A stretch of 19,373 nucleotides of DNA from Chitinispirillaceae bacterium (lineage in GTDB: Bacteria > Fibrobacterota > Chitinivibrionia > Chitinivibrionales > Chitinispirillaceae). Positions 1 to 8,414 of this stretch are shown here, piece by piece (within the stretch, counting starts at the first letter, position 1; each line of letters starts with the position of its first letter). The DNA lies in assembly GCA_016926315.1 (NCBI GenBank), contig JAFGOU010000106.1:1-19373 (forward strand). Direction: 5' to 3'. Made by a program: the position numbers and the translations under genes. The notes beneath the pieces are model-generated. The model was not told the origin of the DNA, searched no databases, and saw nothing but the letters and a program-made list of their open reading frames with translations.

Positions 1-585
1 GTGGCATTGGCGCTTACCGAAGATTTTCAAACGTTCGAACGTTACGGGGAGATCATGTCGCCGGAAGATAAGGATGCGGCGCTGTTGCCCTGTCGGATCG
101 GCGACTACTGGGCGCTCATTCACCGTCCGGTAAACGGCATGGAAGCGCATATATGGATATCGTATTCTTCCGATCTGCGGCACTGGGGCAGCCACAAGCT
201 CATGCTCGAATCGCGGCGGGGCGCATGGTGGGACGCGAATAAAATCGGCCTCTCGCCCCCGCCCATAGAAACTCCTCAGGGCTGGCTGGTCATTTATCAT
301 GGTGTAAAGATGACCGGTTCGGGCTGCATTTACCGGCTCGGGCTTGCTTTGTTCGATCTGCATACGCCGGAGAAGTGCCTGAAGCGTGGGCAGGAGTGGG
401 TATTCGGCCCCCAAGAACCCTATGAGCGGCAAGGGGACGTGGACAATGTCGTCTTTCCGTGCGGCTATACCGTTGCACCGGATGGAGACACCCTCAATCT
501 TTATTATGGCGCGGCGGATTCGAGTATTGCCCTTGCCACAGGCAGTGTCCGAAATATGCTGGAATGGCTTGAAAAAAACGGATAA
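1..585 (+). CDS. GH130-family glycoside phosphorylase/hydrolase, 5' truncated
   Basis: This is the C-terminal 194 residues of a GH130 enzyme. The family phosphorolyses or hydrolyses beta-mannosidic linkages such as beta-1,4-mannooligosaccharides. Visible family blocks are PEDKDAALLP near residue 21, HRP near 41, WWDANKIGLSPPPIETPQGWL near 76-95, IYHGV near 98-102 and DVDNVVFPCGY followed by LYYGAADSSIA near the end. These five-bladed propeller proteins are usually 300-350 residues long, so well over 100 N-terminal residues lie before the window. The GTG at base 1 is therefore an internal valine codon and not the start. The C-terminus (MLEWLEKNG) is where the family normally ends. The exact substrate, and whether it is a phosphorylase or a hydrolase, cannot be told without the N-terminal half. 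A PTS enzyme I gene follows, so a carbohydrate-related neighbourhood is plausible. Confidence 0.88.
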   Translation: MALALTEDFQTFERYGEIMSPEDKDAALLPCRIGDYWALIHRPVNGMEAHIWISYSSDLRHWGSHKLMLESRRGAWWDANKIGLSPPPIETPQGWLVIYHGVKMTGSGCIYRLGLALFDLHTPEKCLKRGQEWVFGPQEPYERQGDVDNVVFPCGYTVAPDGDTLNLYYGAADSSIALATGSVRNMLEWLEKNG

Positions 586-609
586 GGTTATCGGAAAAAT
601 ATCAAGGGT

Positions 610-858
610 GTGAATTGGGCCGATACATGCGTGTATCTGGATCGCCCGCGGGAATCGGTAAAAAACCGCCCCGAGGTCGATTTTTTGAAAACCATTTGGC
701 GGGATTACGGGGAGAAACTATCGGCATTGCGGAAACAGATCGGATACGTTTATGAATCTTCGGCCAAAAGCCTTCAGGGACCGCGAAATGATATTCCACG
801 GCAAGCCTCTTGCTTCGGGAATAGCGCGGGGGAAGGCGTGCCTGCTGAAAAGAGTTGA
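610..858 (+). CDS. doubtful small ORF between GH130 and enzyme I genes
   Basis: This GTG-started 82-codon ORF lies in the same frame as the upstream GH130 gene, after its TAA stop. Its first ~55 residues read like a charged, helical protein (for example YLDRPRESVKNRPEVDFLK and DYGEKLSALRKQI). From about base 780 the sequence looks like a shadow of enzyme I, whose preferred start at 788 lies inside it, giving a 71-base overlap. The purine-rich AAGGG at 604-608 is too close to the GTG to be a good ribosome binding site. I do not recognise the family. It could be a real small protein, a decayed gene remnant, or chance open frame. Confidence 0.22.
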   Translation: MNWADTCVYLDRPRESVKNRPEVDFLKTIWRDYGEKLSALRKQIGYVYESSAKSLQGPRNDIPRQASCFGNSAGEGVPAEKS

Positions 859-2506
859 CCTTCAGCAGTTACGAAACGACAAGCGCAATGTCGATCTTGT
901 CTCATCTGAATTGGCGAGGCTTGATTTCGCGGTAAGCAGAAGCAAAGATCAAATCTTCCGTATTATGAGCAACGGCCGGCATGGCACAAAGGGCCAATCG
1001 TATCCGATATTCGAAGCGGCGCTTCGCCTCTTGGATGATCCGGCTATCGTTTCTTCCGTGAAGGAAACCATCGAACGCACCGCCTTGCATGGTGAATCCG
1101 TGCTCGCGGATGAGATCGCTCGACTGCGGAAAAAAGCCTCCGGAAACGCCGATGAATTAATGGTAAAAGGCCTGATTACCATGCAGGACCTGTATTACCG
1201 GCTGCTTTACAATATGCTGCCGTCCGATGAAAGCCGTATTTCATCCCTCTTGAAGATACCCGCAGGTTCGATACTCATCGCGGACCGGCTGGCCCCGGTC
1301 GAGGTGGCCGTTGTGCCGTTGGACAAGGTGGCCGGGATACTCATTGAAGAAAGTACGCAATATTCTCACTCGTCAATAATGGCGCGAACGCTGGGAGTGC
1401 CGGTCATCATAGACTTCCCGGGTATCGGTTCGCTCGTCGAGGAATCGACCGATGTGCTGATTGACGCGTACCGGGGGCTTGCATTCCTCAATCCGTCCGA
1501 AGCGGCCGTCAAAGAGTGTCACAACGTGGAAAGCCGGCACAAAGCTGCGGCAAAGCCTGCCGTGCATCCAGGCAATAAATCAACGGTGCATTCCGCCGAC
1601 GGTTTAGCGATGCGCCTCATGTGCAATGCCTCCAACCTTGCGGATGTGCTGCTTGCACATAGTCAAGGCATCACGGAAATCGGCCTTTTTCGCAGCGAAA
1701 TGCGGTATCTCGCGAGCACGGTGTTGCCTTCCGACCAGCAGGAGGCTGCATACTATGCCGGGATCTTCGGCGTGGAAGGAATGGGGGGCATTACGGTCCG
1801 GCTTCTTGACATGGGCGGTGACAAACTCCCGGTATATCTGCAAATGGCAAAGGAGACCGACCCGCAATTAGGATGCAGGGGAATTCGCTTCCTGCTGTCG
1901 CGTCCCTACCTGATGAAAAGGCAGATTCGCGCAATCCTTGCCGCCCGCGGCACGTTTCGCGCACGGTTACTGTTGCCATTTATCACAACAGTGGATGATC
2001 TTTTGAAGTCCCGGGAGATCCTTGAAGAAGTCCTTGCTGAAATAAAATTTGCCGACGATTCTCCGCACCTCGGCATGATGATTGAAGTCCCCTCCGTCGC
2101 CTTGTCGCTGTCGCGGTTTTTGCCGAAAGTCGATTTCGTCTGTCTGGGGACGAATGACCTTATTCAGTACTTTTTTGCCGTTAATAGAGACCAGGATGAT
2201 TTGCAGAAGTACAACAGATTCACGCACCCGGCTTTTCTAAAAATGCTCAAAGAAGCGATCGTCACCTGCGAGAATCATGGCAAGCAGATTGCGGTCTGCG
2301 GCGAGATGGCATCGGATCTGACAGGATGCTGCCTGCTCGCTGCATCAGGCGCCACCGACTTATCCATTCAACCCGATGCTATACATCACGTGCGCCAGGC
2401 TATTTCGAAACTCAACGTGGCCGCACTGCGAACAATTTTGCCGGCCCTCTTCGAATTAGAAAGCGCCGATGAAGTGGAACAAAAAATACGGAATCTTGGT
2501 ATCTGA
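788..2506 (+). CDS. ptsI: PTS enzyme I (phosphoenolpyruvate-protein phosphotransferase)
   Basis: Cytoplasmic enzyme I takes phosphate from PEP onto a histidine and passes it to HPr. At 572 residues from this start it matches the usual ~570. All catalytic landmarks are present: the phosphohistidine loop YSHSSIMAR (His194), the PEP-binding arginines in GLFRSE (Arg302) and RLLDMGGDK (Arg338), Glu433 in MMIEVP, Asn456-Asp457 in GTNDL, and the catalytic cysteine in VCGEMA (Cys504). It therefore looks active. The frame stays open back to an ATG at 752, but I chose 788 because the protein then begins MIFHGKPLASGIARGKA as the family does, and AGGGA at 776-780 makes a ribosome binding site. No HPr, EIIA or permease gene is visible nearby. 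It could serve sugar uptake or a regulatory PTS. The function call is firm; the paralogue identity is not. Confidence 0.93.
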   Translation: MIFHGKPLASGIARGKACLLKRVDLQQLRNDKRNVDLVSSELARLDFAVSRSKDQIFRIMSNGRHGTKGQSYPIFEAALRLLDDPAIVSSVKETIERTALHGESVLADEIARLRKKASGNADELMVKGLITMQDLYYRLLYNMLPSDESRISSLLKIPAGSILIADRLAPVEVAVVPLDKVAGILIEESTQYSHSSIMARTLGVPVIIDFPGIGSLVEESTDVLIDAYRGLAFLNPSEAAVKECHNVESRHKAAAKPAVHPGNKSTVHSADGLAMRLMCNASNLADVLLAHSQGITEIGLFRSEMRYLASTVLPSDQQEAAYYAGIFGVEGMGGITVRLLDMGGDKLPVYLQMAKETDPQLGCRGIRFLLSRPYLMKRQIRAILAARGTFRARLLLPFITTVDDLLKSREILEEVLAEIKFADDSPHLGMMIEVPSVALSLSRFLPKVDFVCLGTNDLIQYFFAVNRDQDDLQKYNRFTHPAFLKMLKEAIVTCENHGKQIAVCGEMASDLTGCCLLAASGATDLSIQPDAIHHVRQAISKLNVAALRTILPALFELESADEVEQKIRNLGI

Positions 2507-2578
2507 CGATACGCGGCGTTATCCAGGCGGTAAAGTCCGGCCACTCAAATGAAAACGGATAATGCGTAAAGCTGCAAA

Positions 2579-5500
2579 ATGCAAAATAACGTCAACAGGA
2601 ACCACAACAAGCGCCCTGAGCCGGGACGACGATTATTATACGTGGGCGGGATAATTCTAATAATCATTGTTGCGTTGACCGCTTTTCTTGCCGTCCTTCC
2701 AGGGGTGCCGCCTTTCAGGCAATACATTATATCTATTGTCAATCGCAAAGCTTCGGCGCTGTTGTCGTGCACGGTAACGATCGGGGCGGTCTCTATTGAT
2801 TTACGGAAGGGATTGGTTGCAAAGAACATCGTCCTGTCCGGTCCGCACCACAGGGGCGTACCGCTCAGCGCGGAACGGGTCGCGGCACGAATTGATATTG
2901 CATCACTGCTGAGGGGGCGTTTTGAGCTGCATTCCATAATAATTGCAGGCCTCAGCGGAGAACTTCTCAAGACGCAAAAGGGGTTATTCGCAGGGCCGGT
3001 CGATATCGGCAGGATGACGGCGCCGGTCCCTGAAAACCCCAAGAAAACAGTTATCAAACCAACACCGCGGGTGCGAATGGTCTACGCGGAGCGTTGTACG
3101 GTATCCTATATCGACACCGTAACGAAAATAGCGGTTAAAGAAAACATTGCCTCGGTCACGCTGGAATTTATTCGCGCCGATTCCATGTCGTTTGTCATGC
3201 AGGCCGGCGCCGGACATTTTTCATCTCCCGTGTGGAGCGGAGCGGTACGTTCGGCCGATGTCCAGGGTTCCGTCGGGCCAGCCTCTTTACTTTTCAGCAA
3301 AGCCGAGGTGCGGGGAGATTCGGTAACGCTTTCGCTTTCCGGAACCATTCCCTTGTCCATGGAAAAACCATGGGACCTTACGGCAAATGCCGAAGCCTTT
3401 GTCGCCGGTTTATCCTGCGTATATAAAAATGCCGCATCATTGAAGCCTGTCGGGAAATTCAAGGCACAGGGAGCAATGACGGGAACAATGGCGCGTCCGG
3501 TTCTGAAGGTGGCTTTTACCGGGTATGGGTTGCAGGCAGGACACTTGTTTTCTGATACGCTGTTTCTGCAGGCCAATTATTCGGATGGCCGTCTTCGCGG
3601 AAAAGCGAGAGTGTGGTCGCCGATGGGAACTGCCGACGCCTCATTCCGGGCGGATATCAGCCGTTTGTTCTCATCGCCGGTGGTTGGAAGTTACGCCATT
3701 GCGGCATCGGCCGGAAAAGTTGACCTATGCCATTTTATATCGGTGCAGCCACGGTGGCGGCATCGGCCGGTATTCCTGGCCGATGCCGGATTTTATGCCG
3801 CAGGCTCAGGTCTTCGGCGCCTTCCCGGCACCCTGTCCGCTGACATCCGGGGGTTAACGGGACTAACCGCAGCAGGCCCGGTAAACGTGACGGTTCGACT
3901 GGCTAAAAACAGGTGGGACCTGACCGCTGCAAAAAAACCGGACTTCGAGGTGAGTGGAAATGGCCGGTATTTTGATGGCGGAGCGATTAACGGTTCGTTC
4001 CATGTTCAGGCGGATTCCATTACACGAATAGTGTCGATATTTTCAAAAGAAAACGTCAGCGGATCAATTACCGCCGATGCTCTTATAAGCGGGACCTTCA
4101 GGAAACCCGCAGTTTCCGCGACCGTCCAGGCAGGTCAATGCTCGTATGGCCGGTACCATGCCGATACCGTTTCGGTATACTGCCGGTATGCCGATCAAGG
4201 CCTGCAATGGCAATCGCTTATTGTCAAGCGCGGCACGTCCGCCATGCTGAGCGACGGCACGGTTTCCTGGGCAAAGCGCAACGGATCGGTGAATGTTGAA
4301 TGCAAATTAACATTAGATAATCATGAGGCAGGAACGTTTTCGACGAAAGCACGGTTCAATAATAGATCGGTGGAGGCCTCGGTGATAGGGGAGAACCTCA
4401 ATCCGATGGTTGTTTCGCCCTGGTTTCCGCAGGCACAGCAGTTACCGGGCATTCTTGGTGTCCAGGGCACGATTGCAGGGACATCCGAAAATCCCGATAT
4501 ACGGATGAAATTTTCTTTCGATCACCCGGTTTCAAGCGGCCTCGCTCTCACGGCGACCGGCGACTGTGCATTTGCCAACAGTATTGTATCAATAACGACG
4601 GAAGTAGTCCAAAAAGGATCTGGAACGCCGCTCACCATCACCGCGTACATACCCGTGGCATTGCATGAACTTTCAAAAGGAGTCGCCGCCCTGCGTGACG
4701 GGGCGCTCGTCACCGTAAGCGGCGACTCGGTTGCCTACGGGGGCCTGGTCAATGCGTTCGCACCATCGGTCAAATCGCAGGGGACATTCGGCCTTCACGG
4801 CACGTTATTAAAAGCCAATGGCGAGTGGGGGCTTTCGTGCAGCACGCATATTGTAAATAATAAATTGACGATAAGGAGGAAAAAAATAAACGCCGGCCAT
4901 GCGGTCATTGACCTGCACATCGCCGGTCCGCTCGCGAAGCCTGCGGTCCGTTTTACCTTGAGCGGCAGTTCAATTAAATACTGGGGCAACCTCATCACCG
5001 CGTATTCAGGCAGCGGATCGATCACTGACAATGTGTTGAAGCTTGACACATTGCATTTGACCGGCAGTGGAGGCGGGGCGGACCTGAGCGCACTCGTGCC
5101 GTTAACGCTGAAAAACGGCTTTTCCTTTGACAAAAATGGCCGTATTTCCGCAACGTTCACCGCAATGCCCTTGAGCATTATGCAGCCGTTTATGCCGGAT
5201 GCCGTGGCGATCAATAAAGGTGAGATATCGGGGCGGGTGGTTGCCACCGGGACCGCCGAAGGCGTTCCAAAGGCGACAGGGACACTGCAGCTTCGAAAGG
5301 GAGAATGTTACCTTTACGAATGCGACAGGCCGCTCGGCCCGCTGTCCGTAGACATTGATTTTAAAAACGATTCGATAATCCTGCGCCGGCTTCAGGCAAA
5401 TTGCGGCGGCGGACGCATCGCGGGCAGCGGCCGGGCAGTGCTTGGCGCAAAGGGCGTATCCGCCGCCCAATTTGTTGTTAACGTGCGTGACGTGCGTCTT

Positions 5501-6433
5501 GGCGGGTGCTATGAAAACCTTGACCTCGGCATTCAGAACGCGGATATTAATTGCACCAAGGATTCGCTCGTCACTATAACGGTGAATGCGCTGCTGGCGG
5601 ATACGCGTTATACGCAGGATTTTTCCCTTATCGACCTCGGCGAACGGCTTAAAAGGAAGGCACCGCAGACAATGCGGCCGCCAAACCCCCTGTTTAACAA
5701 CGTCGTGATGCGCGTTGCGGTGAATTGCAACAGCAATCTGACCTTTGACTCGAATCTGGGCAGAATGCTTATTGACGGAACGGCAACCGTTGCGGGCAGG
5801 CCGGACAAGCCCTCAATTACCGGCCAGTTTCAGATCCTGGATGGTTTTGTCTATTATCTCGACAGAAAGTTCACCGTTACACAGGGCGCGATCAGGCAGT
5901 ACGATCAGCAGCGGGTCAATCCTTCGCTCGATGTCACGGCGACATCAAGTGTTTCCTGGTATCCGCCTCAGGGAGGAAAAGAGGATTACGACATTACCCT
6001 CCTTGTAAAGGGCGATCTTTCCAATCCGGTCATCACCATGTCCGCCGTCCCGTCGCTTCCGCAGCCGCAGATCATCTCTTTATTGACGTTAGGCACGATA
6101 CAGACGGGTGTGGGGACCGACCTCGGTTCACGGACAGGGTCCCTGGTGAGCCAGCAGCTCGCCGGATTCGGCACCCGCAAACTGGCTCGGTTTCTCAATG
6201 TGGAAAGCGTGAACATTTACGGGAATGTTTTCAGCCCCTCAGAAGGAGCGCAGTTTTCGGTCACCAAGCAGGTGTCGTCCCGTGCAACCGTTACCTATAA
6301 GGCGGGTTTATCCAGGCTCAGCCAGCAGATGATTATTGTTTCGTACCGGCTCCTGTCGTTTTTGTACCTCGAAGCTGAGACCGACCAGCAGGCCAAGGGC
6401 GGTATTGACCTGAAGTTCCGATATAGTCATTGA
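2579..6433 (+). CDS. tamB: TamB-like translocation and assembly module / DUF490 protein
   Basis: This is a 1284-residue protein with one N-terminal membrane anchor (about residues 19-41, preceded by a basic KRPEPGRR stretch). A very long periplasmic beta-rich region with AsmA/TamB character follows, and a C-terminal DUF490 domain begins near residue 1050. The C-terminal part contains the family's GRPDKPSITGQFQILDGFVYY, LPQPQIISLLTLG and a final run of short amphipathic strands ending LKFRYSH. TamB proteins bridge inner and outer membranes; they work with the Omp85 protein TamA in outer-membrane protein insertion and are also linked to bulk phospholipid transport to the outer membrane. The tamA-like gene is next on the same strand, 118 bases away, which supports the pairing. 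In Enterobacteria tamA precedes tamB, so the order is reversed here. No strong Shine-Dalgarno is seen before the ATG at 2579; a slightly different start is possible. Confidence 0.9.
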   Translation: MQNNVNRNHNKRPEPGRRLLYVGGIILIIIVALTAFLAVLPGVPPFRQYIISIVNRKASALLSCTVTIGAVSIDLRKGLVAKNIVLSGPHHRGVPLSAERVAARIDIASLLRGRFELHSIIIAGLSGELLKTQKGLFAGPVDIGRMTAPVPENPKKTVIKPTPRVRMVYAERCTVSYIDTVTKIAVKENIASVTLEFIRADSMSFVMQAGAGHFSSPVWSGAVRSADVQGSVGPASLLFSKAEVRGDSVTLSLSGTIPLSMEKPWDLTANAEAFVAGLSCVYKNAASLKPVGKFKAQGAMTGTMARPVLKVAFTGYGLQAGHLFSDTLFLQANYSDGRLRGKARVWSPMGTADASFRADISRLFSSPVVGSYAIAASAGKVDLCHFISVQPRWRHRPVFLADAGFYAAGSGLRRLPGTLSADIRGLTGLTAAGPVNVTVRLAKNRWDLTAAKKPDFEVSGNGRYFDGGAINGSFHVQADSITRIVSIFSKENVSGSITADALISGTFRKPAVSATVQAGQCSYGRYHADTVSVYCRYADQGLQWQSLIVKRGTSAMLSDGTVSWAKRNGSVNVECKLTLDNHEAGTFSTKARFNNRSVEASVIGENLNPMVVSPWFPQAQQLPGILGVQGTIAGTSENPDIRMKFSFDHPVSSGLALTATGDCAFANSIVSITTEVVQKGSGTPLTITAYIPVALHELSKGVAALRDGALVTVSGDSVAYGGLVNAFAPSVKSQGTFGLHGTLLKANGEWGLSCSTHIVNNKLTIRRKKINAGHAVIDLHIAGPLAKPAVRFTLSGSSIKYWGNLITAYSGSGSITDNVLKLDTLHLTGSGGGADLSALVPLTLKNGFSFDKNGRISATFTAMPLSIMQPFMPDAVAINKGEISGRVVATGTAEGVPKATGTLQLRKGECYLYECDRPLGPLSVDIDFKNDSIILRRLQANCGGGRIAGSGRAVLGAKGVSAAQFVVNVRDVRLGGCYENLDLGIQNADINCTKDSLVTITVNALLADTRYTQDFSLIDLGERLKRKAPQTMRPPNPLFNNVVMRVAVNCNSNLTFDSNLGRMLIDGTATVAGRPDKPSITGQFQILDGFVYYLDRKFTVTQGAIRQYDQQRVNPSLDVTATSSVSWYPPQGGKEDYDITLLVKGDLSNPVITMSAVPSLPQPQIISLLTLGTIQTGVGTDLGSRTGSLVSQQLAGFGTRKLARFLNVESVNIYGNVFSPSEGAQFSVTKQVSSRATVTYKAGLSRLSQQMIIVSYRLLSFLYLEAETDQQAKGGIDLKFRYSH

Positions 6434-6438
6434 CTATA
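6422..6438. repeat. short perfect inverted repeat across the tamB stop codon
   Basis: Two 8-base arms, TATAGTCA (6422-6429) and TGACTATA (6431-6438), flank a single T, and the TGA stop of tamB (6431-6433) opens the right arm. The stem is AT-rich and the one-base spacer means an RNA hairpin would have to open several pairs. As DNA it is a compact dyad that a dimeric protein could bind. It has no T-run, so it is not a classical terminator. Confidence 0.4.
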
Positions 6439-6474
6439 AGATTATACGAAATTGCATTCGAGATGAACTCGTCA

Positions 6475-6494
6475 AGGCGTAGCATGCTACGCCT
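6475..6494. repeat. perfect 20-bp GC-rich palindrome in the tamB-tamA gap
   Basis: AGGCGTAGCATGCTACGCCT reads identically on both strands with no spacer. It lies in the middle of the 118-base gap between the tamB-like and tamA-like genes. Perfect palindromes of this kind occur as dispersed intergenic repeats in many genomes, and they can also fold as RNA hairpins that stop or process a transcript. No T-run follows, so an intrinsic terminator is unlikely. No second copy is seen in this window. Confidence 0.7.
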
Positions 6495-6551
6495 CTACAA
6501 AACAAACAAGACCATCATCTTGAACGCAAATCAGTAACAGAAACGCAAACG

Positions 6552-8399
6552 ATGACGGATAATCTCCTGTTTAGCGCACAGCAAACGCCTGCCGGACGCA
6601 GGCTCTCCTCTGCCGTACCGCTGTGGCTGATGGTCATTCTTGTGAGTTTCGCATCGGTCGCGGCAAAACGCGGCCCTGTGCGGCCGTGGCTCGTCAGGTC
6701 CGTAAATTTCACCGGCAATGCCTCGATAGCTTCTTCAGAACTTCTCGGCATGATGGATACAAAGCCGAGCCGCCTGTTCCATAAGATTAAGTTTTCGCCA
6801 TCGCTGTTAAACGCGGATATTGATGCTATCGCTTATTTGTATCGCGACAGGGGATTCCTTGACATTCAGGTAAATGACAGCGGCATCGTCAGAGACCGGT
6901 CGTCGCGCCGGGTGACGGTCAACATTGTTATCAGGGAAGGGCCGCAGACCCGCATCGATTCGGTGGCAATAAGGGGGCACACCGTGTTCGGGGAAGCGGA
7001 AATCAAACGCTTTATCCAGGTCAAACCGCATGAACCGTATTCAACAACAGGGCTTTCGTATGATCAGCAGACGATCCTCGACAGCGCGGCCGCCCGCGGT
7101 TACCCGCTGTGCGCTGTTGAAAGAACCGACAGCGTTGATTCGATCGCACATAAAGCAACCGTCGCCTTTCTCATCGATCAGGGACCGCTGGCCATGGCCG
7201 GCCCTCTGAAAGTGAACGGCGCAAAAAGGCTGCGTCAGGTCATCGTCAAACGGGGAATGACGTTTCGCCAGGGCGATACCTTGACCACCAGACGAATCCA
7301 ACGGTCGGTGCGACAACTCTATGAAACGGGCATGTTCAAATATGTGCAGATCGCGACGCCGATTGCCGACTCGGCGCAGCAGCGAAAAATGGCCGGCCCG
7401 GTTTCACTGCCGGTGCTTATTACTATTGAGGAAGCGGATTTTTATAAGTTCAAGGGCGGCGTTGGCTATGGTACCTACGAAGGGGTGCGTTTGTCGCTGC
7501 AGACCTCCTATGGCAATATGCTGGGAATGGGCAGGACTATCGGTTTTGACGGAAAATATTCCCGGCTTATCCAGAGCCTGCATCTGCACTACACGGCACC
7601 CTGGTTTTTTTTACTGCCGCCGACGGCCGAGGCGGAAGTGTACGGCGAACACCACAATGAGGTCACCTTTACCGGGTATCTGGAGGGATTGACGTTGTCG
7701 CTTTTCGCAAAAACCCCCTGGAACTTCGGCTACCGGGTGTTCACCACATTTGAATGGGTACATGATGTGGTGGAACAGTCACCGCTGACGCCGATGACCC
7801 ACGGCAATAATACCCAGAGCTTCGGCGCCGGAGTTACGTATGATCTCCGGGACAACATTTTCGATCCGACCGCAGGCCTGCTTGTCACTTCCGACGCGGA
7901 AATTGCCGGGCTCATCGGCGCTAAGACAAATCATTTTTATAAATTCATGATGGACGCGCGGGGGTATTTTCCTGTCGCGCATTTTCTGAATGCCGCAACT
8001 GCCGTAACAGCCGGTTACGTCAACGGTTACGGCGTTGATAAGGACGTGGTTCCTCCTCAAGAGTTGTTTTATACAGGGAGTGAAAGTATCAGGCCGGTGC
8101 GCGGGTATGCGCCGGGCGGTGTCGGCGATGCGGTCGGCGGCAGGCTTGTTCTGGTGCTGAACGTCCTTGAACTTCGGTTTGCACTGGCAAAGTGGCTGAA
8201 AATCGCCGGATTTGCCGACGCCGGTTTTGTGTGGACATCAACATCGTCATTTGACGTGCATGACCTTCGCTGGACAGCAGGACCCGGCATACGCATCCGC
8301 TCGCCCGTAGGGCTGCTTAGTACGGATCTCGGCGTACGTCTCAACGGCCCAACCATGGGCAAAATCGGATTTTCAGTCAGTATCGGCGAGCCGTTTTAA
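6552..8399 (+). CDS. tamA: TamA/BamA-family Omp85 outer-membrane protein
   Basis: This is a 615-residue outer-membrane insertase-type protein. A hydrophobic segment near residues 23-38 (LWLMVILVSFASVAA) acts as signal peptide. Three POTRA-like domains follow at roughly 47-130 (VRSVNFTGN...), 131-212 (IDSVAIRGH...) and 213-295 (MAGPLKVNGAKRL...). The region from about 300 to the end is a 16-strand Omp85 barrel. The diagnostic loop-6 motif PVRGY is present near residue 515, and the last strand ends with a terminal phenylalanine (SVSIGEPF), the usual signal for barrel insertion. Three POTRAs and an adjacent tamB-like gene favour TamA over BamA, which normally has five. It is convergent with the AI-2E-family gene, with only 15 bases between the stops. 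No clear ribosome binding site precedes the ATG; the ATG is supported mainly by the signal peptide. Confidence 0.9.
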   Translation: MTDNLLFSAQQTPAGRRLSSAVPLWLMVILVSFASVAAKRGPVRPWLVRSVNFTGNASIASSELLGMMDTKPSRLFHKIKFSPSLLNADIDAIAYLYRDRGFLDIQVNDSGIVRDRSSRRVTVNIVIREGPQTRIDSVAIRGHTVFGEAEIKRFIQVKPHEPYSTTGLSYDQQTILDSAAARGYPLCAVERTDSVDSIAHKATVAFLIDQGPLAMAGPLKVNGAKRLRQVIVKRGMTFRQGDTLTTRRIQRSVRQLYETGMFKYVQIATPIADSAQQRKMAGPVSLPVLITIEEADFYKFKGGVGYGTYEGVRLSLQTSYGNMLGMGRTIGFDGKYSRLIQSLHLHYTAPWFFLLPPTAEAEVYGEHHNEVTFTGYLEGLTLSLFAKTPWNFGYRVFTTFEWVHDVVEQSPLTPMTHGNNTQSFGAGVTYDLRDNIFDPTAGLLVTSDAEIAGLIGAKTNHFYKFMMDARGYFPVAHFLNAATAVTAGYVNGYGVDKDVVPPQELFYTGSESIRPVRGYAPGGVGDAVGGRLVLVLNVLELRFALAKWLKIAGFADAGFVWTSTSSFDVHDLRWTAGPGIRIRSPVGLLSTDLGVRLNGPTMGKIGFSVSIGEPF

Positions 8400-8414
8400 A
8401 TCAGTCCGTAATAC

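Noticed and set aside
2545..3057. 170-codon minus-strand ORF over the start of the tamB-like gene
   Set aside because: It is a shadow of the tamB coding frame, with no recognisable domain, and crosses the tamB start region.
3106..3576. 156-codon minus-strand ORF inside the tamB-like gene
   Set aside because: The plus strand has a continuous 1284-codon frame with family motifs; this ORF has none.
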